DNA of 7,027 nucleotides, taken from Candidatus Hydrogenedentota bacterium. Lineage in GTDB: Bacteria > Hydrogenedentota > Hydrogenedentia > Hydrogenedentales > CAITNO01. The notes beneath the pieces were generated by a model. That model did not search any database. It was given only the letters and a program-made list of their open reading frames with translations, and was not told the origin of the DNA. This document shows positions 1 to 5,063 of this stretch, one piece after another. The position numbers and the translations under genes are program-made. Where the stretch lies: the NCBI GenBank assembly GCA_903822375.1, contig CAIJOU010000030.1, positions 1-7,027 on the forward strand, written 5' to 3'. Each line of letters opens with the position of its first letter. The stretch's first letter is position 1.

Positions 1-1399
1 CGATCTCCTTCAGGATTGCCTTCGGGGTGCGGTGGATGACCTCCTCGCCGCCATCGGGGTTCTTCACGGACAGGTCAAAGGTCGTGTGGTCGATGGTCTT
101 GGCGTCCACGCTCCAACTCTTGGGCGAGTCGGCATAGTCCTTCTGCAACTGCACAAACTCGGCGAGGTCGTCGTCGTTGAGCGGGTTGGTCTTGCCAAGG
201 TTGCGACCGGGGTCAAGCTGGTAGTACCACACTTTACGCGTCGGCGCACCCTTGTCGAAGAACAGCACGACCGTCTTCACACCGGCCCCCTGAAAAGTGC
301 CGCCGGGGCAGTCCAGCACGGTGTGCAGGTTACAGCTTTCCAATAGCAGTTTGCGCAGGCTGACCGAGGCGTTGTCGGTGTTGGACAGGAAGGTGTTCTT
401 GATGACGACGCCGCCGCGCCCACCGGCCCTGAGCATCTTGATGAAGTGCTGAAGGAACAGGAACGCCGTCTCGCCGGTGCGGATGGGGAAGTTCTGCTGG
501 ACCTCCTTGCGCTCCTTGCCGCCGAAGGGCGGGTTGGCCAGGATCACGTCGAAGCGGTCCTTCTCCTGAATGTCGGCAAGGTTCTCGGTCAGCGTGTTGG
601 TGTGGATGATGTTGGGCGCGTCGATGCCGTGCAGGATCATGTTCATGATCGCGATGACGTAGGCGAGACTTTTCTTCTCCTTGCCGTAGAAGGTGCGCTC
701 CTGAAGCGTCTTGAGATTGGCGGTGGTCAGCTTGGGCTGTGCCGTGAGATAGTCGAACGCCTCACACAAGAAGCCAGCGGAGCCGACGGCACCGTCGTAG
801 ATGCGTTCGCCGATTCGGGGCTTAACCACCCGTACGATGGCACGGATCAGCGGTCGCGGCGTGTAGTACTCGCCGCCGTTGCGACCGGCGTTGCCCATGT
901 TCTTGATCTTCGCCTCGTACAGGTGCGACAACTCGTGCTTCTCGGACTGCGAACGGAAATGCAGTTCATCAATGTGGTCGATGATCTCGCGCAGGTTGTA
1001 ACCGCTCCGAATGCGGTTCTTGATCTCGCCGAAGATCTCGCCGATTTTGTATTCGATGGTGTTCGGCCCGGTGGCCTTCAGCTTGAACCCGTGCAGGTAG
1101 GGGAATAGCTTCAGGTTGACGAAGTCGCGCAGGTCATCACCGCTAAGGGCTTTGTTGTGGTCAAGTGTGCCGTCCTTGCCCTTGGGCGCGGACCAGTTCG
1201 CCCAGCGGTACTGCGCGTCGAGGATGAACGTGTACTTCTTCCCCTCCAGTTCCGCCTCCATCGCCCGGTCCTGCTCCAGTTCATCCAGATACTTCAGGAA
1301 CAGCAACCACGACGACTGCTCCGTGTAGTCCAGTTCCGTGGTGCAACCGTCTTCTTTCCGCAACACGTCGTCAATGTTCTTAAACGCTTGCTCAAACAT
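1..1399 (-). CDS. hsdM: Type I restriction-modification system, DNA-adenine methyltransferase subunit HsdM (3' end beyond window)
   Basis: HsdM transfers a methyl group from S-adenosylmethionine to adenine N6 in the bipartite target chosen by HsdS; with HsdR it forms the restriction complex. The frame is open without a stop from ATG at 1399 to the left edge (466 codons). That is close to the usual HsdM length of about 480-520, so only a short C-terminus is missing. Residues 1-140 look like the HsdM N-terminal helical domain (start MFEQAFKNIDDVLR, then SSWLLFLKYLDELE). GGEYYTPR begins near residue 175. The SAM-binding motif I is DGAVGSAGFL from residue 202, and the N6-adenine catalytic motif IV is NPPFGG from residue 289. 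Motif I has DGAVGSAG where many relatives have DPxxGSGG, a mild variation. A GGTGG about 5 bases upstream could serve as ribosome binding site. hsdS and hsdR are not in the window; they would lie to the left if the operon is standard. The family call is firm. Confidence 0.95.
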   Translation of the reverse strand, partial: MFEQAFKNIDDVLRKEDGCTTELDYTEQSSWLLFLKYLDELEQDRAMEAELEGKKYTFILDAQYRWANWSAPKGKDGTLDHNKALSGDDLRDFVNLKLFPYLHGFKLKATGPNTIEYKIGEIFGEIKNRIRSGYNLREIIDHIDELHFRSQSEKHELSHLYEAKIKNMGNAGRNGGEYYTPRPLIRAIVRVVKPRIGERIYDGAVGSAGFLCEAFDYLTAQPKLTTANLKTLQERTFYGKEKKSLAYVIAIMNMILHGIDAPNIIHTNTLTENLADIQEKDRFDVILANPPFGGKERKEVQQNFPIRTGETAFLFLQHFIKMLRAGGRGGVVIKNTFLSNTDNASVSLRKLLLESCNLHTVLDCPGGTFQGAGVKTVVLFFDKGAPTRKVWYYQLDPGRNLGKTNPLNDDDLAEFVQLQKDYADSPKSWSVDAKTIDHTTFDLSVKNPDGGEEVIHRTPKAILKEI

Positions 1400-1535
1400 G
1401 ATCCACCGCTTGGGTCGCGCTGATTGCCCCTACCGGGAAACGCCCCATGCCAACACGATAGCAGGAAACCCGATGCCCATCAACATGGGGATGTAGCTGA
1501 GAGAGTCGAAACTATTGCGCCGCCACCCTATACAG

Positions 1536-1568
1536 ACAAAAATAGGACTTACGGCTTCTCGTAAGTCC
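1536..1568 (-). terminator. Intrinsic terminator, minus strand
   Basis: A perfect 9-bp inverted repeat (GGACTTACG at 1545-1553 and CGTAAGTCC at 1560-1568, six-base loop) is followed on the minus strand by TATTTTTGT. This is the layout of a rho-independent terminator. It lies 13 bases past the CCA end of the tRNA-Met-like fragment, so it may be that tRNA's original terminator. It may also end transcription of the two small genes at 1706-2399 and insulate hsdM from them. Confidence 0.7.
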
Positions 1569-1581
1569 CTCATGCGAACAT

Positions 1582-1625
1582 TGGTAGGGGGGGGGGATTT
1601 GAACCTGCGACCGTGGGGTTGTGAG
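1582..1625 (-). pseudogene. 3' fragment of a tRNA-Met/fMet-like gene (att relic)
   Basis: Read on the minus strand, the sequence runs from an anticodon loop (CTCACAA) through GGTCGCAGGTTCAAATCC to TACCA. This matches the 3' half of bacterial tRNA-Met/fMet from the anticodon loop to CCA, but with CAC in place of the CAT anticodon. The 3' side of the T stem and acceptor strand has become a run of ten C (plus-strand G at 1587-1596), about one base short and no longer pairing. There is no anticodon-stem partner, D arm or 5' acceptor upstream. A break at the anticodon loop is typical of tRNA genes used as attachment sites by tyrosine recombinases, where the displaced 3' end remains at the far end of the element. 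It is not a working tRNA. The mapping to Met rests on remembered consensus sequences. Confidence 0.65.
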
Positions 1626-1705
1626 ACAGGCTTTCTCGGAAAAAACATTCAATTGCGACCGGAAACTGAATTGGCTCCTTTGAAGAGTGTGAATGTTCCC
1701 GCCGG

Positions 1706-2116
1706 TTAATTGTTATCGAGTTTGTACCGTTTTTCAATCACATTCATGAAACTTATGATCCACCTAACGCTTACGCCAAAAGTCTGGCGTTGCTTCCATG
1801 CAAAACTTAGGCAAGTGATTCCCATCGCGAAGGCGGCAACACCCGCAGAGTAGCAGAAGATTGCTTCATGAGGCATTTCGGAAGCGCCCCCATTCGAAGG
1901 ATAGCAGTAGCCAGCGAAGAAAGCAGTTACTCCCGTACCCATAAGAAAGCTTCCAGCGGTGTTATACCAGTTTATGGACCCACGTATACTCGTGATACTT
2001 TCCTTAAGGTGATTCCACTCCACAATTAAGACAGGGATGTTCTTGATATCTGCGCGTTCAACATTTTCATAGTACTGCGCCCCCGATTTGTTTTCCGCAA
2101 CGTTAGTTTTACTCAC
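1706..2116 (-). CDS. Small two-helix membrane protein of unknown function
   Basis: I do not recognise this 136-residue protein. I chose the GTG start at 2116 because GAGGGG (2124-2129) sits 7 bases upstream and the start overlaps the previous gene's stop by 8 bases (GTGAGTAA), a sign of translational coupling. An in-frame ATG at 2173 would add 19 residues lying inside the upstream gene. The protein has a polar N-terminal 45 residues, a hydrophobic helix at about 50-72 (FLMGTGVTAFFAGY), a short loop, a second helix at about 84-106 (YSAGVAAFAMGITCLSF), then a basic tail of about 30 residues that could form an amphipathic helix. Both termini probably face the cytoplasm. The layout recalls small two-TM effector or pore-forming proteins of defence systems, such as SLATT-type proteins, but I see no decisive motif. 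It is AT-richer than hsdM and the sensor gene, which fits horizontal transfer. It is probably the second gene of a two-gene operon. Confidence 0.7.
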   Translation of the reverse strand: MSKTNVAENKSGAQYYENVERADIKNIPVLIVEWNHLKESITSIRGSINWYNTAGSFLMGTGVTAFFAGYCYPSNGGASEMPHEAIFCYSAGVAAFAMGITCLSFAWKQRQTFGVSVRWIISFMNVIEKRYKLDNN

Positions 2117-2399
2117 AAGGTTTCCCCTCACTTGTAGCATTCCCGTCTGATTTCTCCTGCAGACCTGCAACAATTGCGCTGATAATAAGCGTATTGCCGC
2201 AATTCGCGCAGGTTAGAAACACGGCAGGGTAAGAACTACGGGCTGTAATACCCACATTGTCGGCAATCCGGAAAACACGCTCAGAAATTCCCCATTCGTG
2301 ACCATCGCACAACGCACATTTGTGATGCTTGAACTTCGATGTTGCGTGTGCCTCCATTTTGTCCATGTCAACAAGGTCATTCTTGTCGAAGTCACTCAT
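2109..2399 (-). CDS. Small zinc-ribbon protein of unknown function
   Basis: A 96-residue acidic protein with two CxxC pairs, C28/C31 (CALC) and C64/C67 (CANCGNT), spaced like a zinc ribbon. Between them lies a segment in which an aromatic residue follows the first pair (W36), and YPAVFLTC leads into the second pair. The section after it (LIISAIVAGL) is a hydrophobic strand or helix. The ATG at 2399 has AGGAG 9 bases upstream (2409-2413), so the start is well supported. I recall similar small proteins annotated only as hypothetical, and I know no established function. It is the first gene of a pair: its last codons overlap the GTG start of the two-helix membrane protein, so the two are probably made together and may act together. 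Zinc binding is inferred from the cysteines alone; nucleic-acid or protein binding are both possible. Confidence 0.72.
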   Translation of the reverse strand: MSDFDKNDLVDMDKMEAHATSKFKHHKCALCDGHEWGISERVFRIADNVGITARSSYPAVFLTCANCGNTLIISAIVAGLQEKSDGNATSEGKPCE

Positions 2400-2408
2400 T
2401 TGCGTTTT

Positions 2409-2413
2409 CTCCT
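2409..2413 (-). promoter_or_regulatory. Ribosome binding site of the zinc-ribbon gene
   Basis: AGGAG on the minus strand, 9 bases before the ATG at 2399, inside GGATAGGAGAAAACGCAA. It fixes the start of the first gene of the pair. Confidence 0.65.
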
Positions 2414-2485
2414 ATCCTTTTGCCACGGCGCGATGTATCAAAAAGAAGTGACCCATACGGCAGAGGCAAGAAACTAGCGACGGTA

Positions 2486-2730
2486 TCATTCACACTCCAC
2501 ACTATCGACGAGGCATTCCGGCATGAGCGCCGCGTAATGCCGCCGGCAAATCTCTGGAGAATTACCCATCAGGGCCGAAATCTTGTACAGGCTTTCGCCC
2601 TTGCTTGCCAGTAGACTACCAAATGTGTGTCGGTAATCCAAGCCCTCTAAGAGAACGATTGGCGACGTTGAACGCAATCGTCGTCGGGATTGCACCGGTT
2701 TCCGCTCAAGAACAGTCCCGTGTCGTCCCA
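2486..2730 (-). pseudogene. Tyrosine recombinase (phage-type integrase), C-terminal remnant with frameshifts
   Basis: The last 52 residues, coded from about 2644 to the TGA at 2486, are unmistakable as the C-terminus of a tyrosine recombinase. YRHTFGSLLASKGESLYK holds the conserved box II arginine, followed by ISALMGNSPEICRRHY, with the catalytic tyrosine in RRHYAAL. The box II HxxR histidine is replaced (LDYR), and MGN stands where many integrases have MGH; both may be normal for this subfamily. Upstream, the matching sequence continues in another frame at about 2677-2721 (GLFLSGNRCNPDDD, like the GNRWNPDN segment of relatives), and the link between the two parts needs a further shift. Nothing upstream of about 2730 resembles the rest of an integrase, so the N-terminal arm-binding domain and the first catalytic arginine are gone. 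It cannot be functional. It is probably what is left of the enzyme that integrated one of the elements marked by the tRNA fragments. Confidence 0.85.
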
Positions 2731-2789
2731 GAAGTCTCTGGGCGCGGTCGAGTGGGTTCTGGTCAGTCGTGCCGGGCGGCAATACAACA

Positions 2790-2923
2790 GGGAGCCCCGG
2801 CGGGTAGGTGATGACCAGCCGGGGCAGTGCCGGGAAAGAGATAAGGGTTCGGTAGACCACACTTCCCGTCACACAGAAAATAATACTCACCCCAGAATTT
2901 CAACGCAAGACCACTCTTTAGAA
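2790..2923. repeat. Imperfect tandem repeat, copy A (about 134 bp)
   Basis: Begins with GGGAGCCCCGGCGGGT, contains GACCAGCCGGGGCAGTGCCG, then TAATACTC at 2881 and a CAAGAC segment near the end. The same blocks occur in the same order in the neighbouring copy B. The repeat is not coding in any convincing frame and adjoins the integrase remnant. Confidence 0.75.
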
Positions 2924-3060
2924 GGGAGCCCCAGCGGGTGTTGGTTGACCAGCTAGGGCAGTGCCGGGGGAGGGTAGGGGAATGGGGAATCGGGTAGGAC
3001 CCCTAGCACATTAAACATAATACTCGCCCTAGGATTTCAGCACAAGACAAATCTTAGGAC
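2924..3060. repeat. Imperfect tandem repeat, copy B (about 137 bp)
   Basis: Directly follows copy A. GGGAGCCCCAGCGGGT at 2924 matches 2790; GGGCAGTGCCGGG matches; TAATACTC at 3018 matches 2881; CAAGACAAATCTTAG matches the end of copy A. The offset grows from 134 to 137 bases, so there are small indels as well as substitutions. By eye the outer thirds are well conserved and the centre is divergent. Confidence 0.75.
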
Positions 3061-4242
3061 GGCAAATGGAATGTGGTGTCAGGGTTAGTAGAGGGGTGTA
3101 CACTTCCATCCTGCACCGCGCCGCCTCCGACGAGCTATTTCTAACGGGGCCATTCTCAGCTCATGGCGCGGCTTAGCTTCGAGATCTTTACCAAATCTTT
3201 ACCATTACTTTGCCGCGTCTCTGCGTTAGACCGATATATTCACTATGGACAGGGTCAGATCTAGAGCGCAGTCGTCGCGCACCGGCGGCGGCGAACGTGA
3301 ATGGTGAGGTGAACACTGACTCTAGGAGGCAACAGGTGACGCGGACCATGCTTTATGATGCGGTCGCCGTCCTTGGGCAGGATGTCTGCGAACGCTGGGT
3401 TAGGAGTGGCTGGAATGGCCGTGAAGATGCCCTGCGGCGCGTCCAGCAGGGGGAAAGTCCCGATGTAGTCGCCCGTGATGTTGCGCGTTAGCGGAGAGTC
3501 CCTTTCCCCACATGACCGTAGCAGAGATCGTGTGTCTCAGGTCACCCGGCACAACGCCACCAGCATTTGCGCCTTCGCAGACTTACGCCCATTCTCCCGC
3601 TTCGTGCTGGTCGGCGTCTTCAGCACCGCATGGCCGGTCAACCTGTAGAAGGGCATCCCAGTCGCGGTTGTGCCGTGTAGGTCCTTCCACTCGGTCTGGT
3701 TCCGTCTCCCGCCGCCGCCCCCACGTTGCCGTTTGGAATTTCAAAAATCCAAAAAAAATATCGCGCCCGGTGAGTGGAGGGTAGTTCTTGACTCACATAC
3801 GCGTCGCCCCCCCCTGCCCCCCCCTTCGACCCGGCGGCGCATGACACCGCTGGCGAAAACGACCTTGGTACGGCGGTGAAGAGTGGACCATCCCGGACAA
3901 CCGGCGGTCGCCGTAGCGGTAAAGGTGGGGCCGACGTTCTGGTCAGGGTGTACTCTACACGGTCGCGGTGACGGCATGCGCCGCCGTGGGGCACGTGGAT
4001 GATCAGGAAGGCCCCTAGAATGCCCTGAGAGGCACGAACGCGGACCGGGCAGGGTGATTCTCCCTCCAGTGCCGCCGCGCCCTACACGGTCATCATGATC
4101 GGTCGCGTTGTACTACGTGATGCGCACGGTGCCAGTCAGCACCTGTTACCCCGGCGCGTTGCCGTCCACGCAATGCAGTGCCGCATGGCAGTGTGGGTGT
4201 CACTGTCTCAAGCCGATCAATGCCAATGCTATGCCAAGGGGG
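3061..4242. other. 1.2 kb without a supported gene; possible decayed coding sequence
   Basis: No reading frame here has a good start, ribosome binding site and protein-like composition together. The minus strand gives short stretches that read like real protein but jump between frames. One is near 3332-3491 (NITGDYIGTFPLL, then FTAIPATPNPAFADILP). Another is near 3880-3975 (VEYTLT in one frame, then NVGPTFTATATAG in the next). They could be remains of an extracellular Thr/Ala-rich protein, but I would not name a family. The stretch also holds an 11-bp tandem repeat (3184-3205), an A8 run (3751-3758) and two C8 runs (3807-3824). Confidence 0.45.
3184..3205. repeat. Two tandem 11-bp repeats
   Basis: ATCTTTACCAA followed directly by ATCTTTACCAT. 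The spacing of one helical turn could place two copies of a protein-binding half-site on the same face of the DNA, but with only two copies chance is not excluded. Confidence 0.4.
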
Positions 4243-4257
4243 TGTGTACGGTACACA
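4243..4257. promoter_or_regulatory. Operator-like palindrome
   Basis: TGTGTAC and GTACACA are perfect 7-base arms around a single central G at 4250. The palindrome ends 16 bases before the -35 element of the candidate promoter, a place where an activator or repressor dimer could bind. The regulator is unknown. Confidence 0.4.
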
Positions 4258-4273
4258 TATTGTGCGCGATCAC

Positions 4274-4302
4274 TTGAAATTGAGTGAAAGATCTGTTACA
4301 CT
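4274..4302 (+). promoter_or_regulatory. Candidate sigma70-type promoter
   Basis: TTGAAA (4274-4279, 5 of 6 to TTGACA), a 17-base spacer and TACACT (4297-4302, 4 of 6 to TATAAT). A transcript would start near 4309 and run through the tRNA-Asp-like fragment. No other element in this region gives as good a match with correct spacing. Confidence 0.4.
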
Positions 4303-4370
4303 TGATTTGCGATACACAGTTGAAAACACAGGGTTTATGGCGTGTGCTTGTGGGAACAAGTAGTACAGTT

Positions 4371-4420
4371 CTTGGCTGTCACGCCGGAGGTCGCGGGTTC
4401 GAGTCCCGTCGTCTCCGCCA
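4371..4420 (+). pseudogene. 3' fragment of a tRNA-Asp(GTC)-like gene
   Basis: From the anticodon arm (GGC TGTCAC GCC, anticodon GTC at 4378-4380) through GGAGGTCGCGGGTTCGAGTC to CTCCGCCA, this matches the 3' half of bacterial tRNA-Asp, with an intact T arm (GCGGG, TTCGAGT, CCCGT) and encoded CCA. The acceptor 3' strand CGTCTCC would need GGAGACG on the 5' side. No such sequence or D arm lies in the preceding 45 bases, which instead hold a small hairpin (CTTGT GGGA ACAAG, 4347-4360). The anticodon loop is one base short. A T5 run follows the CCA. It is therefore a 3' relic, as left by integration into a tRNA gene, and not a working tRNA, though it might be transcribed from the promoter at 4274. 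Confidence 0.7.
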
Positions 4421-4657
4421 TTTTTGTATCCTGCCATATCGTGAACACCCCCACCAGCAGGGGCCGAACTGCATTCTTTGCCGGCAATTCCAGGACACGG
4501 CTTGTGCAGGGCCGTAGCGCACGGATTGCCCGCAGTGCACGCGAAATGCCGTCTGCAGGTGCACAGAGCTTTCTGTCCGAAGAGTCACCCTTCGACATCC
4601 CCACTAACAAGCCTGCCATTCATCGGGCAGAAGACGATAGACGGGCATGGTTGCCGC

Positions 4658-4683
4658 TTTCATGCGCCGGGCACCGCATGAAA
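4658..4683. promoter_or_regulatory. 9-bp inverted repeat, possible operator
   Basis: TTTCATGCG (4658-4666) and CGCATGAAA (4675-4683) are perfect inverted arms around an 8-base loop CCGGGCAC. No T run follows on either strand, so it is not an intrinsic terminator. It lies about 270 bases upstream of the lipoprotein gene and could bind a dimeric regulator or form an RNA hairpin. Confidence 0.4.
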
Positions 4684-4942
4684 TCAAAATGCGACCGAGA
4701 CGCGCGACGATACGGATGGGCGGAGCGGAGCACGGAAGGATGGCTCGGAGTGCATGACCCGGTGTGCTGATTCTGGAGGTTCTGCTCGGGGAGGTGGTGC
4801 ATTGCGCCCACCATTGCAAGTTGTTCCCACTTGATCCCAACCCAGTTTCAGCCCATACTGGACACCTGCATAGGGGTGGCTTGCCCTTGGCCGTGTGCCG
4901 CAAGGGACCTCCGAACCCCCATGCGCGGCGGGGCAGTGCAAC

Positions 4943-4950
4943 AGAGGAGG
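4943..4950 (+). promoter_or_regulatory. Strong ribosome binding site of the small lipoprotein gene
   Basis: AGAGGAGG, 6 bases before ATG 4957. It is close to the ideal Shine-Dalgarno sequence and is the main reason to accept the very short gene that follows. Confidence 0.75.
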
Positions 4951-4956
4951 CGCTAG

Positions 4957-5061
4957 ATGAAGAGCGTGTCAAGGGTTCTGGAACTTGTGCCGGTGGGGGT
5001 GTTCTTCGCGCTGGCGGGATGCCCATCCGTGCCGGATGGATATCCGGGAACGACCGGCTAG
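4957..5061 (+). CDS. Small predicted lipoprotein (34 residues)
   Basis: A very short gene with a near-perfect ribosome binding site. The peptide starts MKSVSRVLELVP, has a hydrophobic core (VGVFFALAG) and a lipobox ending in Cys22 (ALAGC). A 12-residue tail rich in Pro and Gly follows (PSVPDGYPGTTG). By the lipobox rule it would be exported, lipidated at Cys22 and cut before it, leaving a 13-residue mature lipopeptide. A small positive charge before the core (K2, R6) fits a signal peptide, although Glu9 and Pro12 make it an unusual one. Entericidin-like peptides have a similar layout, but there is no clear sequence match. The stop codon lies 2 bases before the ATG of the MASE1/PAS sensor, so the two are very probably co-transcribed and perhaps coupled. 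It may be a sensor accessory or a leader whose translation sets that of the sensor. Confidence 0.62.
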   Translation: MKSVSRVLELVPVGVFFALAGCPSVPDGYPGTTG

Positions 5062-5063
5062 GT

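Larger units (their letters stand above)
4421..4956. other. 536 bp without a recognisable gene
   Basis: Frames on both strands are open for some distance but have no protein-like features, and none has a convincing start. The long open minus-strand frame crossing this stretch lies opposite the sensor gene and is taken as a shadow. The only structures I see are an inverted repeat at 4658-4683 and the ribosome binding site at the right end. The promoter of the lipoprotein/sensor unit should lie here, but I find no clear -35/-10 pair. Confidence 0.5.

Noticed and set aside
32..1423. Several plus-strand open frames of 70-220 codons
   Set aside because: They lie opposite hsdM, whose minus-strand frame is continuous, has all family motifs and a GC-rich third codon position; the plus frames show no protein-like features.
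1430..1648. Minus-strand frame of 72 codons ending in a hydrophobic stretch (LMGIGFPAIVLAW)
   Set aside because: It crosses the tRNA fragment and the terminator, and no start with a ribosome binding site lies before the hydrophobic part. The C-terminal 18 codons alone are too short to support.
1515..1709. Plus-strand open frame containing GDLNLRPWGCE
   Set aside because: The same kind of artefact, from translating the antisense of a Met-type tRNA 3' half; it did help to recognise the tRNA fragment.
2790..3060. CRISPR array
   Set aside because: Only two long, imperfect units with no short exact repeats or unique spacers.
3210..3491. Plus-strand frame of 93 codons
   Set aside because: No ribosome binding site and poor composition; the minus strand of the same stretch reads more like decayed protein.
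3732..3753. AT-rich hairpin (TTTGGA/TCCAAA) next to an A8 run as a terminator
   Set aside because: On the plus strand the run following the stem is A, and on the minus strand the T run precedes the stem, so neither orientation fits an intrinsic terminator.
3638..3994. Three overlapping open frames on both strands
   Set aside because: Low-complexity Pro/Arg-rich products over homopolymer runs; no start signals.
4339..4420. A complete tRNA-Asp gene
   Set aside because: No 5' strand pairing with the acceptor CGTCTCC, no D arm, and a six-base anticodon loop; only the 3' half matches.
4335..4770. Open frames over the tRNA-Asp-like fragment (reading AETTGLEPATSG and DSNPRPPA on minus, VAGSSPVVSAIF on plus)
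   Set aside because: These peptides are well-known artefacts of translating tRNA genes and appear in many databases as false hypothetical proteins.
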